NCBI RefSeq assembly: GCF_029910655.1
Contig: NZ_CP123897.1
Span: 1,488,001 to 1,552,000, forward strand
Length of the DNA: 64,000 bases
Source: Methylomonas sp. UP202
Lineage (GTDB): Bacteria > Pseudomonadota > Gammaproteobacteria > Methylococcales > Methylomonadaceae
Direction: 5' to 3'
Part shown: positions 18,372 through 27,564 of the stretch, one piece after another
How the letters are laid out: every line of letters begins with the position of its first letter
Numbering within the stretch: position 1 is the first letter of the stretch
Position numbers and translations under genes: made by a program
Notes under the pieces: generated by a model
Seen by the model: the letters and a program-made list of their open reading frames with translations, nothing else
What the model was told of the DNA's origin: nothing
The model's database searches: none

Positions 18372-18701
18372 TTAGCGGCCGATGCCGTTGCCTATCCACG
18401 CGCCGGCGGCAGCGCCCAAACCCGCGCCCAGCGGGTCACCCTTGCTGATTTCGTAGCCGACCGCGCTACCGAGCGCGCCGCCAACCAAGCCTTCGGTCGA
18501 ACGTCGATCATTGCTTGGATTAGTGCCGGGCATTTGCGCGTAACGCGGTTGTAATGCGGGAGCCGGGCGGTAAACGTGCTCCACGACGACCGGCTCGCGA
18601 TGATGGTGACCGTGTTTGCGGTGCCCGTGCCCGTGGTCGTCGGCCATCGCAAAATTAGGAAAAACGAATCCGACGCAGACTACCAGCGTGGTTTTCAACA
18701 T
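18372..18701 (-). CDS. Glycine-zipper 2TM domain protein
   Basis: A 109-residue exported protein with a signal peptide (cleavage after NFAMA at about residue 20), a His-rich segment (HGHGHRKHGHHHRE) and a C-terminal glycine zipper (GLVGGALGSAVGYEISKGD, then GAGLGAAAGAWIGNGIG). This is the Rick_17kDa/2TM glycine-zipper fold found in outer-membrane-associated 17-kDa antigens. The His cluster could bind metal, which is inference. The signal peptide lacks a clear lipobox cysteine. Confidence 0.75.
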   Translation of the reverse strand: MLKTTLVVCVGFVFPNFAMADDHGHGHRKHGHHHREPVVVEHVYRPAPALQPRYAQMPGTNPSNDRRSTEGLVGGALGSAVGYEISKGDPLGAGLGAAAGAWIGNGIGR

Positions 18702-19056
18702 GATGACTCCATTTCAAGATTGTTAAGGAAAAGTCTAGTCACGCAAGCTGAATCCCGAATGAATAAACCATTAGGAATCGATTAAAACTAAAGAGGCTTG
18801 GCCGATAGGTCGGGACTGTTTACCGAATTTCGCTTCAATGTACACGAAAGTCAAAAAACGTGTTAGCATTTTTGCTCAGTTGACAGGTGGCTGTTCAACG
18901 CCATCATTTTCAGCGATGTCAAACGGTGCGACCGATTTTTTGGCGGGCTTGATGGTAGCGAATCGATTATACTGCAACTGTTCCGGTGCCTCGTTTTTTG
19001 CGGCGGCTAAGCTGCTGCGTAAACGTTTGGTTTTCAATGATTTCTAGGAGCTGTTC
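18702..19056. other. Intergenic region without a supported gene
   Basis: About 355 bases between the divergent glycine-zipper gene and the small secreted peptide. One 69-codon open frame (18838-19047) has no ribosome-binding site and an unconvincing composition, so it is not called. The stretch probably holds promoters for both neighbours; an AT-rich TATACT lies at about 18967. Confidence 0.4.
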
Positions 19057-19227
19057 ATGTTGATAAGTAGTCGAAATCGAGTAGTTGCGGGAATTAGCCG
19101 GGTAGTGCTAGTGGTGGCGGGTGTCTTATTGATATCACTAGGTTTGTCTCCCAGTATTCGGGCCGATAATCTATCGGAGCCGCCATTCGGCGGGGCGGGA
19201 GTCGGGTGTCCAACCAGTTTCCGGTAA
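19057..19227 (+). CDS. Small putative secreted peptide (56 residues)
   Basis: ATG at 19057 follows AGGAG with six bases of spacing, an excellent ribosome-binding site, and the frame ends at TAA 19225-19227. The product begins MLISSRNRVVAGISR and then has a 20-residue hydrophobic run ending LSPSIRA, a plausible signal peptidase site, leaving a mature tail of about 20 residues (DNLSEPPFGGAGVGCPTSFR) with one cysteine. No family is recognised. It is isolated, convergent with the nasT gene 53 bases away. Confidence 0.45.
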   Translation: MLISSRNRVVAGISRVVLVVAGVLLISLGLSPSIRADNLSEPPFGGAGVGCPTSFR

Positions 19228-19280
19228 GGCGATACGCTGAGCAAGGAGACTAGCGTAGTTCTCGGCTCGTAGAGGTGATT

Positions 19281-19859
19281 CTACTTGAACAGTTCGGCCA
19301 TCGAAATCACGTTCTTCGCCATTTCGCCGATTGCCATGTTGCGGTCCATCGCCAATTTACGCAAGGCATGGTAAGCCTGTTCTTCGCTAAAGCCCTGCGA
19401 TTTCATCAGGATCGCTTTTGCGCGGTCCACCAGCTTGCGATCTTCCAATTGGGTCTTGGTTTTTTTTAATTCGTCCTTGAGCGCCTGATGTTCCTTGAAA
19501 CGGGCGATTGCGATATCGACGATGGATTTGATGCGTTTCGCTTCCAGGCCGTCCACAATGTAAGCGCTGACGCCTGCCTTAATGACTTTGTTGATGGTTT
19601 CGGTTTGCTGGTCCTCGGCAAACATCACCACCGGCAACGAATAGCTCTGATTGATTTCGACGATGGTTTTCAGAATCGGCTCGGTAGGGGTGTAAAGATT
19701 GAGTACCACCACGTCCGGGTGCAAGGTTTGCACGATGCGCAGCATATCCAACTCCTGCAGCTTCAACGTGGCGACTTCGCAGCCGTGTTGGCGTAGCGTG
19801 CGTTCCAGTACGCGGTCGCTGTCGAATTCGTCCACGACTAAGACATTCAACGCTGTCAT
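19281..19859 (-). CDS. nasT: NasT-like ANTAR antitermination response regulator
   Basis: A 192-residue protein: receiver domain (about residues 1-125, starting MTALNVLVVDEFDSDR) and C-terminal ANTAR RNA-binding domain (DRAKAILMKSQGFSEEQAYHALRKLA). NasT binds two-hairpin leaders and prevents termination ahead of nitrate assimilation genes. The usual phosphoacceptor Asp appears replaced by Asn in DVVVLNLYTP. NasT is normally held inactive by the nitrate sensor NasS, and no nasS is adjacent. The longer upstream frame overlaps the transporter, so the ATG at 19859, two bases after the transporter stop, is chosen. Confidence 0.88.
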   Translation of the reverse strand: MTALNVLVVDEFDSDRVLERTLRQHGCEVATLKLQELDMLRIVQTLHPDVVVLNLYTPTEPILKTIVEINQSYSLPVVMFAEDQQTETINKVIKAGVSAYIVDGLEAKRIKSIVDIAIARFKEHQALKDELKKTKTQLEDRKLVDRAKAILMKSQGFSEEQAYHALRKLAMDRNMAIGEMAKNVISMAELFK

Positions 19860-19861
19860 CG

Positions 19862-21340
19862 TCAATCCAGCTCGATTTGTACCAAGCTGCCGTCCGGCAT
19901 GATTTCGGTGATAAAGTTTTTTGGTTCCCTCAGAAAATAAATCAACCCGAGTAGGATCGCGCACGCGCCGCCCAACATCAGAAAAAAGCTGAATGTGGAG
20001 ACGAAAGTCAGCAAGATTAGAAACACGATGGCGCCGGCATTACCGTAAGCACCGACGATGCCGGCGACTTCGCCGGTGATCGAACGCTTGATCAACGGCA
20101 CGAACGCAAAGATGGCGCCTTCGGCCGCTTGCATGAACACCGAACAAATCAACGTGACGGTCACGCTCAAGGCGATGGACCAGTCCGGCGAAATCCAGGC
20201 CATCGCCAGATAGCCGACCGCAAGTCCGGCCACGAACAGCGTCAACGAGAGTTTGCGGCCGATCTTGTCGCTGAGCCAGCCGCCGGCCGGCCGGGCGACG
20301 ACATTGGTCACCACGAAGCTGGAGGCCAGCAGGCCGGCATCCAGCATGTCTATGCCCTGGGTCTCGTGAAAGGTATGGAAAAAAAACATCGGTAACATCG
20401 ATAGCACCGCCAATTTGGACCCGAACGTGACCAGATACGCGATCGCCAGTATGAACACTTGCTGGTAGCGGTAATGGTGAATGCTGGGAATGGGGGCGCT
20501 TAGTTTGTCGGCGTTGTTGTTGACGAGTTGATGAGCATGAGCCAGGAATAACAGCCATATCGTCAACTGGATACCCAGATGCCAAGTTAAGCTTAACACC
20601 GGCGTTGCCGGTGTCGCCAGCTTCCAGGCCAGCAGCGAAATCGTCGCGTACAAAGGTATCAGGCTGAACATGTACAAAAACAGATCGCGGATGCTGGAAA
20701 CTTCCATCGCCAGAGGTCGGCGGGTTTTCAGGCCCGCCAGTTCCGGCGGCAAATTCTCAACGCTGAAGTAATAAATGATCGAATAAACCAGCGCGATCGC
20801 GCCGGTCAGTGCCACCGCATAGCGCCAGCCGTGCTCTGCGCCGAAATAAAACGCCAGGCCTGGCAGAAAAATGGCCGCGAATGCCGAGCCGAAATTGCCC
20901 CAGCCGGCATAAATACCTTCGGCGGTGCCGACCTGGCTGGCCGGAAACCAGTCGCCGATGATACGCACGCCAACCACGAAACCGGCACCGATAAACCCTA
21001 GCAAGAATCGCGACCAAGCCAATTCGGCGAAATTGTCGGCCGCGGCGAACATAAAGCAGGGGATGCTACAAACCGCCAACAACACGCTGTAGCTGATTTT
21101 TGCACCAAACCGGTCCACCAGCATGCCGGTCGCGACTCTGGCGGGAATGGTCAGCGCCACGTTCAGTAGCAACAAAATGTCGATTTCGGTTTGACTGATG
21201 CCCAGGTCTTGCTGAATCAAAACCAGCAGCGAAGCATGGTTAAACCAGACCACGAAGCTGATGAAAAAGGCCATCCAGCTCATGTGTAGCACTTTGGCCT
21301 TGCCTTGTAGCGACAGTAACTTGAACGGCGTAAAAGTCAT
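19862..21340 (-). CDS. Nitrate/nitrite MFS transporter (NarK/NrtP type)
   Basis: A 492-residue major-facilitator protein with about twelve membrane segments. The N-terminal WMAFFISFVVWFNHASL and the nitrate signatures GAGFVVGVRIIGDWFPASQVGTAEG (family position near residue 120-145; reads GIYAGWGNFGSAFA next) and, in the second half, AYGNAGAIVFLILLT identify the NNP nitrate porter family. It imports nitrate (or exports nitrite) across the inner membrane. A 60-residue loop in the middle is longer than usual. It is upstream of nasT and divergent from nirB, so uptake, regulation and reduction are grouped. Confidence 0.88.
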   Translation of the reverse strand: MTFTPFKLLSLQGKAKVLHMSWMAFFISFVVWFNHASLLVLIQQDLGISQTEIDILLLLNVALTIPARVATGMLVDRFGAKISYSVLLAVCSIPCFMFAAADNFAELAWSRFLLGFIGAGFVVGVRIIGDWFPASQVGTAEGIYAGWGNFGSAFAAIFLPGLAFYFGAEHGWRYAVALTGAIALVYSIIYYFSVENLPPELAGLKTRRPLAMEVSSIRDLFLYMFSLIPLYATISLLAWKLATPATPVLSLTWHLGIQLTIWLLFLAHAHQLVNNNADKLSAPIPSIHHYRYQQVFILAIAYLVTFGSKLAVLSMLPMFFFHTFHETQGIDMLDAGLLASSFVVTNVVARPAGGWLSDKIGRKLSLTLFVAGLAVGYLAMAWISPDWSIALSVTVTLICSVFMQAAEGAIFAFVPLIKRSITGEVAGIVGAYGNAGAIVFLILLTFVSTFSFFLMLGGACAILLGLIYFLREPKNFITEIMPDGSLVQIELD

Positions 21341-21688
21341 GAAAGATCCGAACGATTGAATTTGGGTAAGCGGAAAGCAGATTGCATGCCAACGACTTCA
21401 ACGAGTCAAGACGGTTGCGGTGTTGATACGGCCGCGCGACCGTGTGCTCAAGCGATAGACGGAGAGGGAAGCGTTGGAAATTGGGCATGGGTCTTGGTCA
21501 ATCGTGGGCCAGTTTGGTGCGAATATTTTGTTGGTTTGCATTGTTTGGGTGCGCTGATCGTCGCGGTCGAGCGCCGTGAATTATATAAAATCGTTGTAAA
21601 TCAATAGTAAGTGAGTTGTGGCATGGAATTTGATTGATTCTGGTCAAGTCTCGTCGTTGGACTTGCCCCCGAATTAGACCTGGACAAA
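21341..21688. other. Divergent control region between nitrate transporter and nirBD
   Basis: About 490 bases in all separate the two start codons; no gene is seen. The part nearest nirB carries possible leader hairpins: GAAT...ATTC around 21625-21640 and CAAGTC...GACTTG around 21644-21665. These could be the paired stems recognised by an ANTAR protein, but loop sequences could not be matched with certainty. The AT-rich stretch near 21580-21605 is a likely nirB promoter zone. Confidence 0.4.
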
Positions 21689-21737
21689 GGCGTCCTGCGC
21701 GAATGATGTTAATCATTCGCCAGGGCGCCTTTTTTTT
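21689..21737 (+). terminator. Leader terminator upstream of nirB (ANTAR-type attenuator)
   Basis: A long hairpin GGCGTCCTGCGCGAATGAT paired with ATCATTCGCCAGGGCGCC, with a short loop (GTTA), followed by eight T residues. It lies about 95 bases before the nirB ATG, inside the transcript leader, where an intrinsic terminator would stop nirBD expression unless overcome. In NasT systems the antiterminator disrupts such a stem, and nasT is encoded just upstream on the other strand. Confidence 0.8.
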
Positions 21738-21831
21738 GGCCTGAACAAAAGTTTCCACGACGACCGTACCCGAGTTTGCTCGCAAAGTGAGCGGATTCGG
21801 AGCAATTCAGCCCAATTAACAGGAGTCGCGG

Positions 21832-24372
21832 ATGAGCACGCAACAAACCTTGGTCGTGATCGGTAACGGTATGGTCGGCCAGCATTTTTTAACCGGCTTG
21901 GTCGAAAGCGAAATCGCTGGCCGCTACCGTGTGGTGACCTTTTGCGAGGAGCCGAGGCCGGCTTACGATCGGGTGCATTTATCGGCCTTCTTCGCCGGTA
22001 AGACCGCCGACGATTTGTCGCTGGTCGAGGCGGGCTTTTTCGAACAACACGGTATCGAGATCCATCTGGGTGACAGAGCGATCGGTATCGATCGCCAGCG
22101 GAAGCAAGTGATTTCCGCCAACGGTGCGATCATCCAATACGACAAGCTGGTCTTGGCGACCGGTTCCTATCCGTTTGTACCGCTGATCGCCGGCCGGGAT
22201 CGCCCGCGTTGTCTGGTGTATCGCACGATAGAAGATTTGGAGGCGATCAAGGCCGCCGCCGCGGAATCCCGGATCGGTGCCGTGATCGGCGGTGGGCTGT
22301 TGGGACTGGAAGCGGCCAAGGCTTTGAAGGATTTGGGCTTGGAAACCCATGTCGTCGAATTCGCCTCGCGGCTGATGGCGGTGCAACTCGACGACGGCGG
22401 TGCCGCGATGTTGAAGCGGAAAATCGAGGCCTTGGGCGTCGTTACCCATTTGAATAAAAACACCACCGCGATCATCGACGGGGAAACGGCCTTGCACCGG
22501 ATGACCTTTGTCGACGGCAGTCATCTGGAAACCGATATCGTGTTGTTTTCCGCCGGGATTCGGCCTCGCGACGAATTAGCCAGTGCCAGCGGTCTGGCGG
22601 CCGGGTCGCGCGGCGGGATTGCGATAGACAATCAGTGCCGGACTTCCGATCCGGATATTTACGCGATCGGCGAATGCGCGTGCTGGAATGGCCAGATCTT
22701 CGGTTTGGTCGCGCCGGGTTACGCGATGGCCAGAACCGTGTTGGCCGACTTAGCCGAGGCTGACGCGGCCTTTACCGGTGCCGACATGAGTACCAAATTG
22801 AAGCTGATGGGTGTCGATGTCGCGAGCATCGGCGACGCTCAGGCCCGGACGCCCGGTGCGCTGGTCTACAGTTATCAGGACGGCGCCGGCGAAATCTATA
22901 AACGGTTGGTAGTCAGCGCGGATAACCGGCACTTGCTGGGGGCGGTGCTGGTCGGCGACGCGGCCGATTACGGCACCTTGCTGCAATATTGTTTGAACGG
23001 TATAGAACTGCCGGCGCAACCGGATACGCTGATTTTACCGGCGCGCGGCGACGCGCCGGCCGGACTCGGCGCGGATGCCTTGCCGGCCAGCGCCCAAATC
23101 TGTTCCTGTCACGACGTTAGCAAGGGCCAAATTTGTGACGCCGTCGCCGCCGGTTGCGTCAGCATCGGCGATTTAAAAGCCGCCACCAAGGCCGCCACCG
23201 GCTGCGGCGGTTGCAGTGCCTTGTTGAAGTCGGTGCTGGATAGCGAACTGACCAAACTCGGCGTCGCGGTCAGCACCGATCTTTGCGAGCATTTTCCGCA
23301 TACTCGCCAGGACTTGTACCATTTGGTGATGGTCGGCCAGATCAAGACCTTCGACGAGTTGTTGGACCGGCACGGACACGGCTTGGGATGCGATGTCTGC
23401 AAGCAAGCGGTTGGCTCGATCTTGGCTTCGTATTGGAACGACTACATACTGGAAAAACCGCATGTGGGTTTGCAGGATACCAACGATACCTTTTTGGCCA
23501 ACATCCAAAAAGACGGCACTTATTCGGTGGTTCCGCGCATCGCTGGCGGCGAAATTACCCCGGAAATGTTGATCGTGCTCGGCCAAGTCGCTAAAAAATA
23601 CCGTTTGTATACCAAAATCACCGGCGGTCAGCGCGTCGATTTGTTTGGTGCCAGGGTCGAGCAATTACCGGTGATTTGGCGGGAATTGATCGCGGCCGGC
23701 TTCGAGTCCGGTCATGCTTACGGCAAATCCTTGCGCACCGTGAAATCCTGCGTCGGCAGCACTTGGTGCCGCTACGGCGTCGACGACAGTGTAGGGCTGG
23801 CGATCGAATTGGAAAATCGCTACAAAGGCTTGCGGGCGCCGCATAAAATCAAAATGGCGGTGTCCGGTTGCACCCGCGAATGCGCTGAAGCGCAGGGTAA
23901 GGACATCGGCGTGATCGCCACTGAAAACGGTTGGAACTTGTATGTGTGCGGTAACGGCGGCATGAAGCCGCGCCACGCCGATCTGTTCGCGACCAATCTG
24001 GATAGGGGAACCTTGATTCGCTACATCGACCGGTTGCTGATCTTTTACGTGCGCACCGCCGCGCGCCTGCAACGGACCTCGGTGTGGCTGGAAAATCTGG
24101 ACGGCGGCTTGGCTTATTTAAAAGATGTGGTGATGGCCGACAAGCTCGGGATCGCCGCCGATCTGGAGCGGCAAATGCAGCACGTCATCGACACTTATCA
24201 ATGCGAGTGGAAAACCACGCTGGCCGACGAAACCAGCTTGAAACGTTTCCGGCACTTCGTCAACAGTGATTTGGGCGACGACGATGTTGTGTTTGTCGAG
24301 GAACGAGGTCAAATTCGGCCGGCCGATCCTGACGAACGCAAGCATTTTAAACTGATCGAGGAGGCTGCCTGA
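21832..24372 (+). CDS. nirB: Assimilatory nitrite reductase (NAD(P)H) large subunit
   Basis: An 846-residue enzyme that reduces nitrite to ammonium. Order: FAD/NAD(P)-binding domain (VVIGNGMVGQHFL; second nucleotide site IGAVIGGGLLGLEAAKAL), a BFD-like [2Fe-2S] domain (CSCHDVSKGQICD and CGGCSALL near residues 423-465), and a siroheme/4Fe-4S domain with SCVGSTWCRYG and VSGCTRECAEAQGKD. Both cysteine pairs for the cluster are present. It begins after a leader with a terminator hairpin and overlaps nirD by one base. Confidence 0.97.
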   Translation: MSTQQTLVVIGNGMVGQHFLTGLVESEIAGRYRVVTFCEEPRPAYDRVHLSAFFAGKTADDLSLVEAGFFEQHGIEIHLGDRAIGIDRQRKQVISANGAIIQYDKLVLATGSYPFVPLIAGRDRPRCLVYRTIEDLEAIKAAAAESRIGAVIGGGLLGLEAAKALKDLGLETHVVEFASRLMAVQLDDGGAAMLKRKIEALGVVTHLNKNTTAIIDGETALHRMTFVDGSHLETDIVLFSAGIRPRDELASASGLAAGSRGGIAIDNQCRTSDPDIYAIGECACWNGQIFGLVAPGYAMARTVLADLAEADAAFTGADMSTKLKLMGVDVASIGDAQARTPGALVYSYQDGAGEIYKRLVVSADNRHLLGAVLVGDAADYGTLLQYCLNGIELPAQPDTLILPARGDAPAGLGADALPASAQICSCHDVSKGQICDAVAAGCVSIGDLKAATKAATGCGGCSALLKSVLDSELTKLGVAVSTDLCEHFPHTRQDLYHLVMVGQIKTFDELLDRHGHGLGCDVCKQAVGSILASYWNDYILEKPHVGLQDTNDTFLANIQKDGTYSVVPRIAGGEITPEMLIVLGQVAKKYRLYTKITGGQRVDLFGARVEQLPVIWRELIAAGFESGHAYGKSLRTVKSCVGSTWCRYGVDDSVGLAIELENRYKGLRAPHKIKMAVSGCTRECAEAQGKDIGVIATENGWNLYVCGNGGMKPRHADLFATNLDRGTLIRYIDRLLIFYVRTAARLQRTSVWLENLDGGLAYLKDVVMADKLGIAADLERQMQHVIDTYQCEWKTTLADETSLKRFRHFVNSDLGDDDVVFVEERGQIRPADPDERKHFKLIEEAA

Positions 24373-24707
24373 TGAGCCGTTGGACAGAAGTATGCCGAGT
24401 CGAGGATTTGCAAGCGGACTCCGGCATTTGCGCCCGCTTGGCCGACCAGCAAGTCGCGTTGTTTTTTCTGCCCCGTTTGAACGCGGTGTTCGCGATCGGC
24501 AACCGCGATCCCTTCAGCCAAGCCAACGTATTGTCGCGCGGGATGGTGGGCGACATCGGCGGTGAGCCGATGGTGGCCTCGCCGATGTACAAGCAGCATT
24601 TCAGTCTGCGGAGCGGGATTTGTTTCGAGGACGCCGCGGTGCGGGTACCGGTATTTCAGGCCCGTATCGAACAAGGCCGGGTTGAAGTCAACAGTTCGGC
24701 GGACTGA
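24372..24707 (+). CDS. nirD: Nitrite reductase (NAD(P)H) small subunit
   Basis: A 111-residue Rieske-fold protein (EVCRVEDLQADSGICARL; FAIGNRDPFSQANVLSRG; GDIGGEPMVASPMYKQHFSL). Like other NirD proteins it lacks the Cys/His ligands of a Rieske cluster. It works with NirB. The ATG overlaps the nirB stop, so translation is coupled. It converges with the helicase gene 28 bases away. Confidence 0.94.
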   Translation: MSRWTEVCRVEDLQADSGICARLADQQVALFFLPRLNAVFAIGNRDPFSQANVLSRGMVGDIGGEPMVASPMYKQHFSLRSGICFEDAAVRVPVFQARIEQGRVEVNSSAD

Positions 24708-24735
24708 CCGGGGGGAGGTCGGTCCGCCGCTGGAG

Positions 24736-26463
24736 TCATTCCTGCGGTTTGGCGCGTTTCGACGGCGAACCGACCCGCTTTTTGCTTTTAGCCTTTTTGA
24801 TGGCTGCCGGGTCGAAGTGGGAGATATTCAGTGGCTTGCCGACGACCCGGACCTTTTTCAGCGCTTGAAACAAGTCCTTGGGCATGCCGGCCGGCAATTC
24901 GACGGTGCTATACGTTTCCTCGATTTTAATCCGGGCGATATGTTCGCCGTCGATGCCGGTTTCGTTCGCGATCGCACCGACAATATTGCCCGGTTTGACG
25001 CCGTCGTTACGGCCGATTTCAATTCGGAACAATTCCATTTCGACTTGACTGGCGCCTCGGCCGCGTTCGCGCTGCGGGCCGCGCTCGCCTCGTTCGCGCG
25101 GTTTGTCGTCGGCCGGCCGGGCCGGTTTTTTCCCCGAGTCCTTGAGTAGCAGCGGGGTGTCGCCCTGCAGCAATTGCGCCAGCGCGGCGGCAATGTCGCC
25201 GGCCGGCACGTCGTGTTCGACTTGGTACTGACTGATTAGTTGGTGGAAAAAGCTCAGCTCCGCCGACGCCAGCGTGTCGGTAATCCGCTGTTTAAAGCGG
25301 ATGACGCGGGCATTATTGATAAACTCGGTGGAGGGCAATTGCATTTCCGCGACTTTCTGGCGGGTGGCTTGTTCGATATTGGCCAGCAAGCGTTTTTCGC
25401 GCGGCGAAACGAACAGTATCGCGTCGCCGGTGCGGCCGGCGCGGCCGGTACGGCCGATCCGATGCACATAGGATTCGGTATCGTAGGGAATGTCGTAGTT
25501 GACGACGTGAGTGATCCGGTCCACGTCCAAACCGCGCGCGGCCACGTCCGTGGCAATCAATATGTCCAGCTTGCCGCTTTTCAAATGATCGATAGCCCGT
25601 TCACGCAAGGCCTGTGACATATCGCCATTGATCGCGGCGGCGGAAAAACCGCGGGCTTCCAGTTTTTCGGCAACCTCGACGGTGGCGGTCTTGGTGCGGA
25701 CGAAGATGATCATACCGTCGAAATTCTCGGCTTCCAGAATCCGGGTCAAGGCATCCATTTTGTGTTGGCCGTTGACGAAGCAATAGCGCTGGCGGATGTT
25801 CTCGGCGGTCGTGGTTTTGACCTTGATCGTAATTTGTTCGGGCTGATTCAGATAGCGCTGGGCAATTTTGCGGATTTCGGCTGGCATCGTCGCGGAGAAC
25901 AGCGCGGTTTGTCGGGTCGGCGGGGTTTGCTCCAGAATCCATTCGACGTCGTCGATGAAGCCCATGCGCAGCATTTCGTCCGCTTCGTCGAGCACCAGCG
26001 TCGTTAATTGATCCAGTTTCAAAGTCCCGCGCCGCATATGATCCATGACCCGGCCCGGCGTGCCGACGATGACATGCGCGCCGCGATTCAGTTGCCGCAA
26101 TTGGCTGGTGTAGTCCTGACCGCCGTAAATCGGCAATACGTGAAAGCCCTTGATATGCGCCGCGTAGCTTTGAAAGGCTTCGGCGACCTGGATGGCCAGT
26201 TCTCGGGTCGGCGCTAGCACCAAGGCTTGCGGGTCTTTTTGTTTCAGATCGATTCGGGTAAGAATCGGTAAAGCGAAGGCGGCGGTCTTGCCGGTACCGG
26301 TTTGGGCCTGGCCCAACACGTCGCGGCCGGACATCACGAAGGGGATAATTTGGGCCTGAATCGGCGAGGGGGTTTCGTAACCGATGCCCTCTAGAGCTTT
26401 AAGAATGGGGTCGGATAGCGCTAGATCTTTGAAGGAAGGCGTGGCGGCGGGGGTTTCGGACAT
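24736..26463 (-). CDS. deaD: DEAD-box ATP-dependent RNA helicase (DeaD/CsdA type)
   Basis: A 575-residue helicase. Motifs: Q motif TPSPIQAQIIPF, Walker A AQTGTGKTAAF, DEAD at LVLDEADEML, SAT in FSATMP, and HRIGRTGRAGRTG. The C-terminal part has an Arg/Glu/Lys-rich linker and a DbpA-like RNA-binding domain (FRIEIGRNDGVKPGNIVGAI near residue 470), then a basic tail KKAKSKKRVGSPSKRAK. This layout is DeaD/CsdA, which helps ribosome assembly and mRNA turnover in the cold. Confidence 0.93.
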   Translation of the reverse strand: MSETPAATPSFKDLALSDPILKALEGIGYETPSPIQAQIIPFVMSGRDVLGQAQTGTGKTAAFALPILTRIDLKQKDPQALVLAPTRELAIQVAEAFQSYAAHIKGFHVLPIYGGQDYTSQLRQLNRGAHVIVGTPGRVMDHMRRGTLKLDQLTTLVLDEADEMLRMGFIDDVEWILEQTPPTRQTALFSATMPAEIRKIAQRYLNQPEQITIKVKTTTAENIRQRYCFVNGQHKMDALTRILEAENFDGMIIFVRTKTATVEVAEKLEARGFSAAAINGDMSQALRERAIDHLKSGKLDILIATDVAARGLDVDRITHVVNYDIPYDTESYVHRIGRTGRAGRTGDAILFVSPREKRLLANIEQATRQKVAEMQLPSTEFINNARVIRFKQRITDTLASAELSFFHQLISQYQVEHDVPAGDIAAALAQLLQGDTPLLLKDSGKKPARPADDKPRERGERGPQRERGRGASQVEMELFRIEIGRNDGVKPGNIVGAIANETGIDGEHIARIKIEETYSTVELPAGMPKDLFQALKKVRVVGKPLNISHFDPAAIKKAKSKKRVGSPSKRAKPQE

Positions 26464-26583
26464 TAAATTTACCTGTGGAAAAAAAGAGATCGCCCCGGTT
26501 GATACCGGGTCACTCGACCATTGTACCTCAGTTTGCCGGGTTTATTTTTAACTTATTGATAATTTGGATAAAACGTCCACTGA

Positions 26584-27558
26584 TTAGGCCGGGCGCCCAG
26601 AGGCGTATTTCAGACAAATCCAAATGAAAAATTGAGCGCCGAAAATCAGATTCGCCATCAGCAAATGTAGCGGTTGGGCGGCCGCCGGAAAACCCAGGCG
26701 ATCTAGGCTCACGCCGGCCAGAATCGCGGTTACGATCAGAACGCACAGGGCATAGGCCATGCGCCGCAACAGACTGCCGGGCGAGGTGTGCGCGACGATT
26801 TGCCAGGCCAACCACAGATTGGTGAACAGGATGACCGACGAGAACGAGCGGTGTACGTAAAAAATGATGGGAAAGCTATCCCGCCAGAATTGGCGATCGA
26901 TATAGCTGTGCTGGTGCGCGATGAAATCCACCGATTCCCTGACTTGAGTACCCATCGCAACCTGTATTAAGATCATGCCGATCGCGATTTTCAGCAAGAG
27001 CGCGAATCGCGGGGTTTGCCACCCGCCGTCCAATTGCGCCAACAGCGGTTGTTGCGAGCGGGCGATGGCGTAGATCAACAATGCGACAATGCCCAGCGCT
27101 AACAACATGTGCAGGGTGATCATCAACGGCTTTAAATTGCTGGCGACGACGGCCGATCCCAACCAACCCTGGAAGCCCACCAGCAGAAACACCGTCACAG
27201 CCAGATAGAAGATCCCCTTGTCGCCTTTCAGGTAAATGCGCGAAGCCCAGGCGGTCAGCAATATCAGTAGGCCGGTGCTGGCGCCGATCAAGCGATTGGT
27301 GTATTCGGTCCAGGTTTTTACCGGGTTGAAAGTGGTGTTCTCGTAGCCGCGTTGAGCATAGATTTCGTGATAATTGGCGGGTAACTGCGCTTCGTCGGTC
27401 GGCGGTACCCATTGGCCGAAGCAAGTCGGCCAGTCCGGGCAGCCCATGCCGGCACCCGAGGCGCGAACGATGCCGCCGACCAGAATCACGAAGTAGACGG
27501 CAAAAATGGTTAATGTGCCCAAGCGGCGAAAGCGGGCGGCGGCAAGCGGGTCTATCAT
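26584..27558 (-). CDS. ctaA: Heme A synthase (COX15/CtaA)
   Basis: A 324-residue membrane protein with eight hydrophobic segments. It oxidises the methyl group of heme O to make heme A for aa3 oxidases. The signature GGIVRASGAGMGCPDWPTC and EYTNRLIGASTGLL give one heme-ligand His-poor loop; HMLLALGIVALL and YVHRSFSSVILF hold histidines of the heme sites. Length fits the family. The cytochrome oxidase genes are not in this window. Its ATG lies 6 bases after the HDOD gene stop. Confidence 0.88.
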   Translation of the reverse strand: MIDPLAAARFRRLGTLTIFAVYFVILVGGIVRASGAGMGCPDWPTCFGQWVPPTDEAQLPANYHEIYAQRGYENTTFNPVKTWTEYTNRLIGASTGLLILLTAWASRIYLKGDKGIFYLAVTVFLLVGFQGWLGSAVVASNLKPLMITLHMLLALGIVALLIYAIARSQQPLLAQLDGGWQTPRFALLLKIAIGMILIQVAMGTQVRESVDFIAHQHSYIDRQFWRDSFPIIFYVHRSFSSVILFTNLWLAWQIVAHTSPGSLLRRMAYALCVLIVTAILAGVSLDRLGFPAAAQPLHLLMANLIFGAQFFIWICLKYASGRPA

Positions 27559-27564
27559 CGTGAT

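Noticed and set aside
18838-19047. 69-codon plus-strand frame
   Set aside because: No ribosome-binding site and no recognisable segment; the gene just after it has a far better start.
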